A DNA stretch of 64,000 nt from Palsa-892 sp035556215. GTDB taxonomy: Bacteria; Pseudomonadota; Alphaproteobacteria; Rhizobiales; Xanthobacteraceae. Location of the stretch: contig DATMFI010000026.1 of the NCBI GenBank assembly GCA_035556215.1, positions 62,001 to 126,000 on the forward strand, written 5' to 3'. The translations under genes were made by a program, and so were the position numbers. Shown in pieces: positions 1-8,301 of this stretch (position 1 is its first letter; every line of letters starts with the position of its first letter). Below the pieces are notes generated by a model. It saw only the letters and a program-made list of their open reading frames with translations, made no database searches and was not told the DNA's origin.

Positions 1-370
1 GGACATCCGGCATCGGCGAGGAATGATCGAAGCCGGGTTCGTCCTGGTGAAACGACACCAGCATCGAGAAGATGGCGCGGCCGTGCTGAATGGCGCGCAC
101 GCCGCGCGTCGTGAAACTCCTGCCATCGCGCAAGCGATCGACCTCGTAAACGATCGGCACCCTGGGATCGCCCGGCAGCATGAAGTAGCCGTGCAGCGAA
201 TGAACCGGCCGCGCATCCACCGTGCGCGTCGCCGCGACGAGCGCCTGGCCGATGACCTGTCCGCCGAAGACGCGCTGCCAGCCGGCTTGCGGCGAGCGGC
301 CGCGAAACAGATTCACTTCGAGCGGCTCGAGATCGAGAATTTCGAGGAGGCTTTGAACGGCTTGGGACAT
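1..370 (-). CDS. tesB: Acyl-CoA thioesterase II, partial (C-terminus outside window)
   Basis: This gene reads off the left edge, so only about the first 123 residues are present. The start ATG is at 370. The protein begins MSQAVQSLLEILDLEPLEVN and continues with FRGRSPQAGWQRVFGGQVIG and a stretch ending LHGYFMLPGD, which is the first hotdog half of TesB-type thioesterases. These enzymes hydrolyse acyl-CoA to free acid and CoA in the cytosol. The gene is divergent from the UbiH-like gene, with about 50 bp between the two starts. The catalytic Asp-Thr-Gln part lies in the missing half, so activity cannot be judged here. Confidence 0.85.
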   Translation of the reverse strand, partial: MSQAVQSLLEILDLEPLEVNLFRGRSPQAGWQRVFGGQVIGQALVAATRTVDARPVHSLHGYFMLPGDPRVPIVYEVDRLRDGRSFTTRGVRAIQHGRAIFSMLVSFHQDEPGFDHSSPMPDV

Positions 371-422
371 GAGCTTTTGGATAATCCTGAAAGGCAATAA
401 GACAGTATATAAGAGGATCGTC

Positions 423-1643
423 ATGCGCCAACCGCAGCAGACCGAGGTCGCGATCGCGGGCGCCGGCATCGCCGGGGTTACGCTGGCGCTTGCGCTGGCG
501 CAGGCGCTCAAGCCCGGCTTTGCCGTTACGTTATGCGATCCGGCATTGGCCGCGCCGCCTGCGGCGGATGATCGCGTCTCGGCGATCACGGCGAGCGCGC
601 GGCGGATGCTGGAAGCGCTCAAGGTCTGGCCCGAGATCGCGGCCCATGCGCAAGCCGTGCACCGCATGGAGATCACCGACAGCAAACTTGCCGACGCCGT
701 GCGGCCGTCGTTTCTGGAGTTCGGCGAAGCCGAGGACGGCGCGCCGCTCGCGCATATCGTCGAGCATCAGGCGCTCGCGCGCGCGCTGCGCGCGGCGGCC
801 GAGCGCGAAGGCGTGCGCTTCCTGGCCAAGCCCGCGGCGAATTTCTCGCAGGCCGGCGAAACGATCGAAGTCGAGACCGGAGACGGCCTTCTTGCCGCCA
901 GGCTTCTCGTCGCCGCCGACGGCGCGCGCTCGCAGCTGCGCGCCCGCGCCAAAATCCAGACCGTCACCACCGACTACAGGCAGATGGGCATCGTCGCGAC
1001 CATCGGCCACGAACGCGATCATGAGGGCGTCGCCGTCCAGCATTTTCTGCCGGCCGGCACCTTCGCGATTTTGCCGCTCACCGGCAAGCGCTCGTCCATC
1101 GTCTGGGTCGAATCTCCCGAAGAAGCGCAGCGCCTCCTTGCGCTGCCGCCCGCCGGATTTCATGAGGAGCTGCTGCGCCGTTTCGGCCGCAAGCTCGGCG
1201 ACATCGAAGTGCTCTCGAAGCCGCGGGCCTATCCGCTGATGCTGTCCATCGCGCGCAGCTTCGCCGGGGAGCGGCTGGCGCTGCTTGGCGATGCCGCGCA
1301 TGTCGTGCATCCGCTGGCCGGGCAGGGGCTTAATCTTGGCCTGCGCGATGCCGCGGCGCTCGCCGAATGCGTGACGGACGCCGCGCGCGCCGGGCTCGAT
1401 CCCGGCAGTCCCGATGTCTTGAGGCGCTACGAGCGCTGGCGGCGCACCGACGCGGTGATGCTGGCGGGCACCACCGATGGTCTCAACCGTCTGTTCTCGA
1501 ACGATTCGGATGCGCTCAAGGTCGTGCGCGATGCCGGGCTCGGCATCGTCGCGCGGCTGCCGAAGCTGCAACAATTTTTCGCGGCCGAAGCCGCGGGAAC
1601 GAAAGGCGATGTACCGCGCCTGATGCGCGGCGAAGTGCTCTAG
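423..1643 (+). CDS. UbiH/UbiF/Coq6-family FAD-dependent hydroxylase
   Basis: A flavoprotein aromatic hydroxylase of about 406 residues, probably acting on a ubiquinone precursor at the membrane surface. An N-terminal FAD-binding GAGIAGV motif follows a short polar start. The C-terminal FAD motif GDAAHVVHPLAGQGLNLGL, diagnostic for the UbiH/Coq6 family, lies near residues 290-308. The frame is open upstream to 369, but the ATG at 423 has an AAGAGGA ribosome binding site at 411-417 and gives the normal family start just before the Rossmann fold. Which ring position it hydroxylates cannot be told from sequence alone. Confidence 0.85.
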   Translation: MRQPQQTEVAIAGAGIAGVTLALALAQALKPGFAVTLCDPALAAPPAADDRVSAITASARRMLEALKVWPEIAAHAQAVHRMEITDSKLADAVRPSFLEFGEAEDGAPLAHIVEHQALARALRAAAEREGVRFLAKPAANFSQAGETIEVETGDGLLAARLLVAADGARSQLRARAKIQTVTTDYRQMGIVATIGHERDHEGVAVQHFLPAGTFAILPLTGKRSSIVWVESPEEAQRLLALPPAGFHEELLRRFGRKLGDIEVLSKPRAYPLMLSIARSFAGERLALLGDAAHVVHPLAGQGLNLGLRDAAALAECVTDAARAGLDPGSPDVLRRYERWRRTDAVMLAGTTDGLNRLFSNDSDALKVVRDAGLGIVARLPKLQQFFAAEAAGTKGDVPRLMRGEVL

Positions 1644-1656
1644 AAGGATACTGCTT

Positions 1657-2634
1657 ATGTCATTGCGAACCCGGCTCACCGAAAAACTCGGCATCACGCA
1701 TCCCGTCATTTCGGCGCCGATGGCTTTCGCGGCGGGCGGCGCGCTCGCCTCCGCCGTCACCGGCGCGGGCGGGCTCGGGCTGATCGGCGGCGGATATGGC
1801 GATGCCGCGTGGTTGAAGGGCGCCTTTGCCGACGCGGGCAACGCCAAGGTCGGCTGCGGCTTCATCACGTGGTCGCTCGCGAAGCAGCCGGAGCTTCTCG
1901 ATCAAGTGATCGCGCGCTCGCCCGCCGCGGTGATGCTCTCGTTCGGCGATCCGGTGCCGTTCGGCCCGCGCGTCAGGCAGGCGGGCATTCCGCTGATCTG
2001 CCAGACGCAAAATATCGGCCATGTGCGCGACGCCATCAAAGCCGGGGCCGACATTATCGTCGCGCAGGGCACGGAAGCGGGCGGCCACGGCGCGTCGCGC
2101 TCGACGCTGACCTTCGTGCCGGAGGTTGCCGATTTGCTGGCGAAGGAATCGCCTTCGACCGTGCTCGTCGCGGCGGGCGGCATCGCCGACGGGCGCGGGC
2201 TCGCGGCGGCGCTGATGCTGGGCGCCGAAGGCGTGCTGGTCGGCTCGCGTTTCTGGGCGAGCCGTGAAGCCAAAGTGCATCCATCATTGCAGGCGGCGGC
2301 GATCGAATCGAACGGCGATGCGACGATCCGCACGAGCGTCGTCGATATCGCACGCGAGATCGACTGGCCGAAGCCGTTCAGCGCGCGGGTGATGAAAAAC
2401 AAATTCGTCGAGGATTGGCACGGCCGCGAGGCGGAGCTTGCCAAGGTTACGGCGCGCGAGAAAAAGCGCTATTACGATGCGCAGGAAAAGGGTGATCGCA
2501 ACGAGACCGGCGTGTGGTTCGGCGAGGCCGCGGGCCTGATGCACGACATCAAACCCGCCGCCGACATCGTGCGGATGATTTCGGAGGAAGCGGAAGCGCT
2601 GCTCAACGCGCGGCCGAAGCAGGTGCTTGGCTGA
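1657..2634 (+). CDS. NAD(P)H-dependent flavin oxidoreductase / nitronate monooxygenase family
   Basis: A 325-residue TIM-barrel FMN protein of the 2-nitropropane dioxygenase (nitronate monooxygenase) class. Visible signs are the N-terminal ITHPVISAPMAFAAGG, the phosphate-binding stretch AGGIADGRGLAAALMLGAEG, and QGTEAGGHG, which carries the family's active-site histidine region. It starts 13 bp after the UbiH-like gene on the same strand, so the two are probably cotranscribed. The natural substrate is unknown: many members detoxify nitronates, others are enoyl reductase-like (FabK). Confidence 0.8.
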   Translation: MSLRTRLTEKLGITHPVISAPMAFAAGGALASAVTGAGGLGLIGGGYGDAAWLKGAFADAGNAKVGCGFITWSLAKQPELLDQVIARSPAAVMLSFGDPVPFGPRVRQAGIPLICQTQNIGHVRDAIKAGADIIVAQGTEAGGHGASRSTLTFVPEVADLLAKESPSTVLVAAGGIADGRGLAAALMLGAEGVLVGSRFWASREAKVHPSLQAAAIESNGDATIRTSVVDIAREIDWPKPFSARVMKNKFVEDWHGREAELAKVTAREKKRYYDAQEKGDRNETGVWFGEAAGLMHDIKPAADIVRMISEEAEALLNARPKQVLG

Positions 2635-2643
2635 ATCCGTCGG

Positions 2644-2829
2644 CTAGCCTTCAATCTTGCGCGCTTCTTCCTGCAGCATGATCGGGATGCCGTCGCGGAT
2701 CGGGTAGGCGAGTTTCGCCGCGCGCGAGATCAGTTCCTGCTTCTCGCGGTCGTATTCGAGCGGCCCCTTGGTGACGGGGCAGACCAGAATTTCCAGCAGT
2801 TTCGGGTCGACTTTCGCAGGCTCGCTCAT
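2644..2829 (-). CDS. Trm112-family protein
   Basis: A 61-residue protein with the Trm112/YcaR core: LLEILVCPVTKGPL, then LISRAAKLAYPIRDGIPIML. Bacterial members are small Zn-ribbon-like proteins; this one keeps only the first cysteine (CPVT), as many alphaproteobacterial copies do. The start ATG at 2829 gives the usual length. It lies downstream of the LON-domain and CnoX-like genes on the same strand, an order often seen in Hyphomicrobiales. In yeast and archaea Trm112 activates methyltransferases; the role here is inferred only. Confidence 0.8.
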   Translation of the reverse strand: MSEPAKVDPKLLEILVCPVTKGPLEYDREKQELISRAAKLAYPIRDGIPIMLQEEARKIEG

Positions 2830-2843
2830 GGCGCCACCTTGTT

Positions 2844-2879
2844 CATCGGCAAACCTTATTGCATTGGCAAACCTTATTG
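2844..2879. repeat. 18-bp tandem duplication at the 3' end of the LON-domain gene
   Basis: Two adjacent 18-bp units (2844-2861 and 2862-2879) differ at one base, with a third partial unit after 2880. The right-hand unit covers the last codon and the stop codon of the LON-domain gene, so the same Met-Gln-stop reading recurs downstream in frame. It looks like a local replication-slippage duplication. Confidence 0.8.
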
Positions 2880-3539
2880 CATCGGCAGGTCGCTGTCGCC
2901 GTCGCTCTTGGCGAGCGCCATTTCGGTGAGCGCGATCAGCACTTCGGCGCGGCTCTTGAGATCGGGCGCTTCGAGCAGCGCCTGTTTTTCGCGCGTTCCG
3001 TAAGGCGACATCATCGCAAGGCCATTCACCAGCGCCTCGGTTGGCGCCTGGTTGATGTCCTGCCAGTCGGCCTGCAGCTTGTTGGCCTTGAGATATTCGG
3101 CGAGCGTTTTCAGGAGCCGCTCGCGATCGACCGCCTCTTCGCCGAAGCGCGGCACGAGATCGTCCTTGAAGGCGGCAAAATCGACGCGGCATTGCCGGTA
3201 GGGCGTCGTCACCGCAAGCTCTTCGCGCACGCGAAAGCGCGCGACGCCCGTGAGCGTGATGAGATAGCGCCCGTCGCCGCTCTCGGCATATTGCGTGATG
3301 CGCCCGGCGCAGCCGGCGGCATAGAGCGCGGGCCCGGCCGGCGAGGCGGCCTTGCTGTCGTCGGGCTGGATCATGCCGATCAGGCGCGCGCCCTTCATGG
3401 CGTCGTCGGTCATCGCAAGATAGCGCGGCTCGAAAATGTTGAGCGGCATCTGCGCGCGCGGCAACAGCAGCGCGCCCGCGAGCGGGAACACCGGAATGGT
3501 GTCCGGCAGTTCCTGCGGATCGCGGTAGTGCACGTTCAT
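2874..3539 (-). CDS. LON peptidase N-terminal (substrate-binding) domain protein
   Basis: A 221-residue protein consisting only of the LON N-terminal domain: TIPVFPLAGALLLPRAQMPL, then NIFEPRYLAMTDDAMKG, then GCAGRITQYAESGDGRYLI. No AAA or protease domain is present. Stand-alone LON-domain proteins are widespread in alphaproteobacteria, and their function is not settled. It sits between CnoX-like thioredoxin and Trm112 on one strand, and the start ATG at 3539 lies 10 bp after the stop of the upstream thioredoxin gene, which suggests one operon. Confidence 0.85.
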   Translation of the reverse strand: MNVHYRDPQELPDTIPVFPLAGALLLPRAQMPLNIFEPRYLAMTDDAMKGARLIGMIQPDDSKAASPAGPALYAAGCAGRITQYAESGDGRYLITLTGVARFRVREELAVTTPYRQCRVDFAAFKDDLVPRFGEEAVDRERLLKTLAEYLKANKLQADWQDINQAPTEALVNGLAMMSPYGTREKQALLEAPDLKSRAEVLIALTEMALAKSDGDSDLPMQ

Positions 3540-3549
3540 GCCGCTCTCT

Positions 3550-4461
3550 TCAGGAAAAGAGAATCAACGACAGCTTGCGTCTTCCTTCGACGGTGTTCTC
3601 GTCGGCGCCGCCCCAGGCCTCGAAAAACTGCACGAGCTGCTTTCGCGCGCCGTCGTCGTTCCACTTGCGGTCGCGTTTCACGATCTCGAGCAGATGATCG
3701 ACGGCTTGCGCGCGCTTGTTGTGCGCGGCGAGCGCGACGGCAAGATCGAAGCGCGCCTGATGGGCGAGGGGATTTGCCGCGACTTTGGCCTCGAGCGGCG
3801 CGATGTCGCCGATCTTCTCGGCCTGGGCCGCAAGATCGAGCGCGGCCTGCGCCGCGGTGACGGCCGCGTCGTTGGCTTTTTCCTTCGGGATCAGCGCGAA
3901 GGTCTGTTTGGCGGATTCGATTTCGCCGGCGGCGAGCTGCGCGCGCACAAGACCAGCGAGCGCCGCGACATTGTCCTTGTCGGCGGAAAGCACATGCGAG
4001 AAGGCGCCGGCGGCGCCGGCGGCGTCGCCCGCGCTCAGGGATTCCTCGGCATGCTTGAGGAGTTCGGCGGCATCATCGCCGCCGGCGCCGCCGGTGACGC
4101 GGTCGATGAAGGCCTTGACTTCCTTTTCGGGCAGCGCGCCGACGAAACCGTCGATCGGCTGGCCGTTCGAAAACACATAGACCGCCGGGATCGACTGGAT
4201 GCCGAGCTGCTGGGCGACCTGCGGGTGCTCGTCGATGTTCATCTTGGCGAGCCGCGCCTTGCCCTTGGTGTTCTGCACGGCCTTCTCGATGACGGGGCCG
4301 AGCGTCTTGCACGGCCCGCACCACGGCGCCCAGAAATCGACGAGCACCGGGCGGCTCTTCGATTCCTCGATGACTTCCTTCATGAAGTTCTGGACCGTGA
4401 CATCGATCACGGCATCGCCGGCGGCCGGCGCAGCAGGGTTGGTTCCCTGATTGAGCAGCAT
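3550..4461 (-). CDS. Thioredoxin-fold co-chaperone, CnoX/YbbN-like
   Basis: A 303-residue protein with an N-terminal thioredoxin domain carrying WAPWCGPCK near residues 44-52, followed by an alanine-rich TPR-like C-terminal half. This two-part layout is that of CnoX (YbbN), which protects chlorine- or heat-damaged clients and hands them to GroEL or DnaK. The CGPC pair is intact; E. coli CnoX has SXXC instead, so this version should also be redox active. It is first in the row with the LON-domain protein and Trm112. Confidence 0.85.
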   Translation of the reverse strand: MLLNQGTNPAAPAAGDAVIDVTVQNFMKEVIEESKSRPVLVDFWAPWCGPCKTLGPVIEKAVQNTKGKARLAKMNIDEHPQVAQQLGIQSIPAVYVFSNGQPIDGFVGALPEKEVKAFIDRVTGGAGGDDAAELLKHAEESLSAGDAAGAAGAFSHVLSADKDNVAALAGLVRAQLAAGEIESAKQTFALIPKEKANDAAVTAAQAALDLAAQAEKIGDIAPLEAKVAANPLAHQARFDLAVALAAHNKRAQAVDHLLEIVKRDRKWNDDGARKQLVQFFEAWGGADENTVEGRRKLSLILFS

Positions 4462-4556
4462 TCTGTTCTCCAGATCTGGCAGCAGGTGGGCTGTCCGCCC
4501 GTTCAGGGAAATAAATGGGGCGCTTTCGGCCGGAATGCAATCGCGGCGGATGACGC

Positions 4557-5063
4557 TCAGGAGGCGGCTTCACCGAGCGCGACAATGCGCGGTTCATGGC
4601 CGGTTGCGCGCAGGAACCGCAGGAGATCCTCGGCCTGAATGCGCGTCGTCATGGTGTTCTGCAGCGGGTGAAAATTGAGCGGGTTCTGCCGCATGAGCGC
4701 GGCGTCGAGCACGACCTCGACGCGCTTATCCGTGTCGTTGATGGCGGCAAAGGGCGTCACCGAACCCGGCGTGACGCCGAGGGTTTCTTCCATCAGGGCG
4801 GGCTTGCCGAACGAGAATCGCCCCGAGGCGCCGAGCCTTTCGTGCAGGCGCTTGAGGTCGATTTTCGTCTCTTCGCCCGCGACCGCGAGAAACAGCCGGT
4901 CCTTGCGGTCGATCAGGAACAGATTTTTGGTATGGGCGCCGGGGATTTCGCCGCGCAGATGGCGCGATTCCTCGACGCTGAAGAGCGGCGGATGCTCGAC
5001 GGTGATGGTCTCGATGCCAAGGCCGGTCAAAAAGGCGAAAAGGTCGGCGGGGGTCGCGGGCAT
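4557..5063 (-). CDS. Prolyl-tRNA editing protein ProX/YbaK family
   Basis: A 168-residue trans-editing deacylase of the YbaK/ProX (PrdX) type, which hydrolyses Ala-tRNA(Pro) or related mischarged tRNA in the cytosol. Supporting stretches are the ITVEHPPLFSVEESRHLRG start, HTKNLFLIDRKDRLFLAVAG with the conserved lysine region, and GVTPGSVTPFAAINDT. Full length for the family. It is transcribed alone on the minus strand. Confidence 0.85.
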   Translation of the reverse strand: MPATPADLFAFLTGLGIETITVEHPPLFSVEESRHLRGEIPGAHTKNLFLIDRKDRLFLAVAGEETKIDLKRLHERLGASGRFSFGKPALMEETLGVTPGSVTPFAAINDTDKRVEVVLDAALMRQNPLNFHPLQNTMTTRIQAEDLLRFLRATGHEPRIVALGEAAS

Positions 5064-5064
5064 A

Positions 5065-5096
5065 ATGGCGGGGCGTCTTGATGGCGGGGTGTCTTG
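5065..5096. repeat. 16-bp tandem duplication upstream of the ProX-like gene
   Basis: Units 5065-5080 and 5081-5096 differ by a single base and lie directly before the start codon of the editing protein (5063, minus strand). They fall in its 5' leader. No regulatory motif is recognised. Confidence 0.7.
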
Positions 5097-5257
5097 CGTG
5101 TGGCTGCTGGGCGCGATTTTAACGATTTATGCCTCTCCTGACAGGCTTTGCGCGGTAAGCCCGGCCGGCCGGCCCGATTGCCCGGTTGCTTTTACGAGGG
5201 CTTTTGCCTAGAACCGCCCCCTGCAGCGGCCTTCGCGGCTTCTGCAAACCCAAGGAT

Positions 5258-5332
<75 letters not shown>

Positions 5333-5458
5333 ATTTTTCCCAGCTTCGGCAGAGAAAACGGCGCCTTTCGGCGCCTGTGCGCGCGTTTTGTGCACATGCT
5401 AAGAGATGGCGGCAGAGTTCGATCCAGGTTTCTTCGCTTTCACAAAGGGGAGTTTTCC

Positions 5459-6061
5459 ATGCGCGCTCGTATTCTTGCTGCCCTGGCTGTCGCCTTTCTC
5501 GGACTGCAGCTCGCCGGTTGCGGCGTCAACACCATCCCGACCGAAGAAGAGCGCGCCAAAGCCGCGTGGAGCGAAGTGCTGAACCAGTACCAGCGCCGCA
5601 CCGATCTCATCCCGAACCTCGTCGAAACCGTGAAAGGCTATGCGCAGCAGGAGCGCGACGTGCTGACGGCGGTGGTCGAAGCGCGCGCCAAGGCGACCTC
5701 GATCAAGGTCGACGCTTCGACGATCACGGATCCAGAGGCCTTCAAGAAATTCCAGGAGGCGCAGGCGCAGCTTTCCGGCGTGCTCGGGCGGCTGCTCGCG
5801 ATCCAGGAGAATTACCCGGACCTCAAATCGAACGCCAATTTCCTCGCGCTGCAATCGCAACTCGAAGGCACCGAGAACCGCATCTCGGTCGCGCGGCGCG
5901 ACTATATCGAGGCGGTGCGGGTCTATAACACCGAACTCAGGACCTTCCCCGGCGTCATCTGGGCGAACATTCTCTATCGCGGCAACAAGCCGATGGAGAC
6001 CTTCACCATCTCCGAGCAGCAGATGCAGACGCCGAAAGTCAATTTCGAGAAGAAGGGCTAA
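5459..6061 (+). CDS. lemA: LemA family lipoprotein
   Basis: A 200-residue LemA protein. The first 21 residues form a lipoprotein signal ending in LAGC, so the mature protein should be membrane anchored through Cys21. The LemA core follows: AWSEVLNQYQRRTDLIPNLV, then a coiled segment around ENRISVARRDYIEAV. An upstream frame is open to 5288, but it crosses the tRNA-Gly gene; the ATG at 5459 has an AAGGGGAG ribosome binding site and begins the signal peptide. It is followed by two TPM-domain genes, the usual LemA partners in envelope maintenance. The biochemical role of LemA is not established. Confidence 0.9.
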   Translation: MRARILAALAVAFLGLQLAGCGVNTIPTEEERAKAAWSEVLNQYQRRTDLIPNLVETVKGYAQQERDVLTAVVEARAKATSIKVDASTITDPEAFKKFQEAQAQLSGVLGRLLAIQENYPDLKSNANFLALQSQLEGTENRISVARRDYIEAVRVYNTELRTFPGVIWANILYRGNKPMETFTISEQQMQTPKVNFEKKG

Positions 6062-6073
6062 GGCCGGCGCATC

Positions 6074-6928
6074 ATGCGCGCGGCGATCAAGGCCTGCACG
6101 CTGTTCCTGCTCGGCGCGTTGCTGCTGCTCGCGCCGGGCGGCATCGCGCGCGCGCAGAATTACGACTTCCCACCGCTCACCGGCCGGGTCGTCGATGAAG
6201 CGAACATTCTCGACGCGGCGGCGAAGATCGACCTCGACACCAAGCTTGAGGAACTCGAGACCAAGACGACGACGCAATTCGTCATCGTCACGCTGAAATC
6301 GCTGCGCGGGCGGACGATCGAGGACTACGGCTATCAGCTCGGCCGCCACTGGGGCATCGGCCAGAAGGGCACGAACAACGGCGTTCTCCTCATTGTCGCG
6401 CCGAACGAGCGCAAGGTGCGGATCGAAGTCGGCTATGGCCTGGAGGGCACGCTGACCGACGCCATCACCAGCGTCATCATCCAGAGCAAGATCCTGCCGC
6501 GCTTTCGCGTCAACGATTATCAGGGCGGCATCCGCGCCGGCGCCGACGCCATCATCGATGTCGCCTCGGGCGCGGGCGATGAATTCAAGAAGCAGGCGCA
6601 ATCGCCGGCAAAGCAGCACGATCCGCTGAGCGTCTTCTTCGGCTTTCTGATAATCTTCTTCTTCCAGTGGCCGGGGCTTTTGTTCCTCATCATCTTCCTG
6701 CACTTCTTCGTGCAGTTTCTGCGCAAGCTGTTCGAGTGGCTCGGCCTTACCAAGCCCTTGAGCCCGCAGGAGCGCAAGCGGCGGGCGCGTAACGACTGGG
6801 GCTGGGTGGTGCCGACCGGCGGCTCGTCGTGGGGCGGCGGGTCGAGTTCGGGCTGGTCGAGCGGCGGCGGCGGCTTTTCGGGCGGCGGCGGTTCGTTCGG
6901 CGGCGGCGGCTCGTCGGGGAGCTGGTGA
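6074..6928 (+). CDS. TPM-domain (YgcG family) membrane protein with Gly/Ser-rich tail
   Basis: A 284-residue protein: signal peptide (about residues 1-28, ending ARAQ), a TPM phosphatase-type domain (residues 30-170: LTGRVVDEANILD, RWHIGQ-like WGIGQKGTNNGVLL, VRIEVGYGLEGTLTDA), one strong membrane segment of about 40 hydrophobic residues near 180-220, and a C-terminal tail rich in Gly and Ser after a basic cytosolic stretch. This is the standard YgcG layout. It lies 12 bp after lemA, and the next TPM gene starts 2 bp after its stop. Confidence 0.88.
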   Translation: MRAAIKACTLFLLGALLLLAPGGIARAQNYDFPPLTGRVVDEANILDAAAKIDLDTKLEELETKTTTQFVIVTLKSLRGRTIEDYGYQLGRHWGIGQKGTNNGVLLIVAPNERKVRIEVGYGLEGTLTDAITSVIIQSKILPRFRVNDYQGGIRAGADAIIDVASGAGDEFKKQAQSPAKQHDPLSVFFGFLIIFFFQWPGLLFLIIFLHFFVQFLRKLFEWLGLTKPLSPQERKRRARNDWGWVVPTGGSSWGGGSSSGWSSGGGGFSGGGGSFGGGGSSGSW

Positions 6929-6930
6929 CG

Positions 6931-7542
6931 ATGAAACTTTCCGCGAAAGACCAGCAACGCATCGTCGGCGCGATCCGCGCCGCCGAGAAGAAAACGTCGG
7001 GCGAGATTTTCTGCGTGATGGCCTCGGCCTCGAGCAACTACCGCTATCTTGCGATCGCGCGGGCGGCGATCGTGGCGCTGCTCGTGCCGCTGCCGCTGTT
7101 TTTCTTCACGCCGTGGTGGGCGGAAGAGATTTATCTCGCGCAGATCGCAACCTTCATCGCCTGCGCGGTGCTGTTTTCGGTGACCGGCCTGCGGCACCGT
7201 TTCATCGCGAGCTGGATCAAGCGCGAGCGCGCGAGCCATGAGGCCAAGCGCCAGTTCGCGGCGCACGGCCTGCACCTCACCAAAGCGCGCACCGGCGTTT
7301 TGATTTTCGTCTCGGTCGCCGAGCGTTATGTCGAGGTCGTCGCCGATGAAGGCATCAACGCCAAAGTGCAGCCGGAAGTCTGGGATCGGGCGGTCGAAGT
7401 CCTGATCGAAAAAATCAAGGCGGGGCGTCCGGCGGACGGTTATGTCGAAGCGATCAGGATTTGCGGCGAAGTGCTCGCCGAGCATTTCCCGCCGAAGAAG
7501 CTCAAGAAGAACGAATTGCCCGACCGGCTGATTTTGATCTGA
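6931..7542 (+). CDS. TPM-domain membrane protein (YgcG/YdcG-like), second copy
   Basis: A 203-residue protein beginning MKLSAKDQQRIVGAIRAAE and KTSGEIFCVMA, the start of a TPM domain with no signal peptide. Two membrane segments follow near residues 35-85 (ARAAIVALLVPLPLFFFTPW and IATFIACAVLFSV). A second TPM part has TGVLIFVSVAERYVEVVADE. The ATG at 6931 lies 2 bp after the stop of the previous gene, so the pair is probably translationally coupled, with lemA as the first gene of the operon. Confidence 0.85.
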   Translation: MKLSAKDQQRIVGAIRAAEKKTSGEIFCVMASASSNYRYLAIARAAIVALLVPLPLFFFTPWWAEEIYLAQIATFIACAVLFSVTGLRHRFIASWIKRERASHEAKRQFAAHGLHLTKARTGVLIFVSVAERYVEVVADEGINAKVQPEVWDRAVEVLIEKIKAGRPADGYVEAIRICGEVLAEHFPPKKLKKNELPDRLILI

Positions 7543-7544
7543 GC

Positions 7545-8138
7545 CTAGCGCGCGAGCTTGTAATACTCCGCGTTCGGCGCCATTTCGGTCGCGCTCGCCA
7601 GCCGATTGCTCATGTTGAAGAAGCCGGCGACGGCCGCGATGTCCCAGATGTCGCGCTCGGTGAAGCCGTGTTTGCGCAATTCCGCGCGGTCTTCCTCGCC
7701 GACCTTCCACGGCTCGACGGTGAGCTTCCACGAAAAATCGAGCATGGCGCGCGTGCGGGCATCGAGTTTGGCCGCGCGATAATTGGTGACCAGCGTTTCG
7801 CCGAGCATGGGGTCGCCGGAGAGCTTGCGCACCGCGGCGCCGTGGGCGACGAGGCAATAGTGGCAGTGATTGGCGGTCGAGACAGTGACGGCGATCATCT
7901 CGCGCTCGAGTTTGGAGAGGCCTGAGGGTGCGAGCATCAGGTCGTCCGACATCGCGACAAAGGCCTTTAATTTCGCAAGGTCGAACTCATAGGCCTTCAG
8001 CACGTTTGGGATGAAGCCGAGTTTTTCCTGGCATTTCGCAAAATAGGCCTGCATCGCAGCATCAAGCGGGGCGGCCGGTAAATCCAGCGCGATCGGCTTT
8101 TCCGGTTTTCCGGTGGACACTTTTTCTTGAACTTTCAT
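7545..8138 (-). CDS. Carboxymuconolactone decarboxylase/AhpD-family protein (peroxidase-related)
   Basis: A 197-residue AhpD-like all-helical protein. The redox motif is TANHCHYCLVAHGAAVRKLS, a CXXC with the downstream histidine that AhpD-type alkylhydroperoxidases use. Length and start match the 'uncharacterised peroxidase-related enzyme' subgroup. It converges on the second TPM gene, with 2 bp between the stops. Physiological substrate unknown; peroxide detoxification is a family-based inference. Confidence 0.82.
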   Translation of the reverse strand: MKVQEKVSTGKPEKPIALDLPAAPLDAAMQAYFAKCQEKLGFIPNVLKAYEFDLAKLKAFVAMSDDLMLAPSGLSKLEREMIAVTVSTANHCHYCLVAHGAAVRKLSGDPMLGETLVTNYRAAKLDARTRAMLDFSWKLTVEPWKVGEEDRAELRKHGFTERDIWDIAAVAGFFNMSNRLASATEMAPNAEYYKLAR

Positions 8139-8301
8139 GGCAATCTCCCGCTTGTTTGGGAGAAGCGTATCAGCCGCCGGTCACTTTCGGAACCAAGCTC
8201 GACATCGCGATCTTACGGCGCGAGAGTAGAGCGAGTCGGTTCGGCCATCGAAATGTTTCATGCTGCCACGATTTCTTCGTGGAGCGGGGTTAAGAGGAAA
8301 C

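Noticed and set aside
295..302. Chromosomal GCGGCCGC sites as evidence on R-M specificity
   Set aside because: Such sites occur in the window (for example here and near 58612), but sites would be protected by methylation, so presence neither supports nor excludes a NotI-like specificity.
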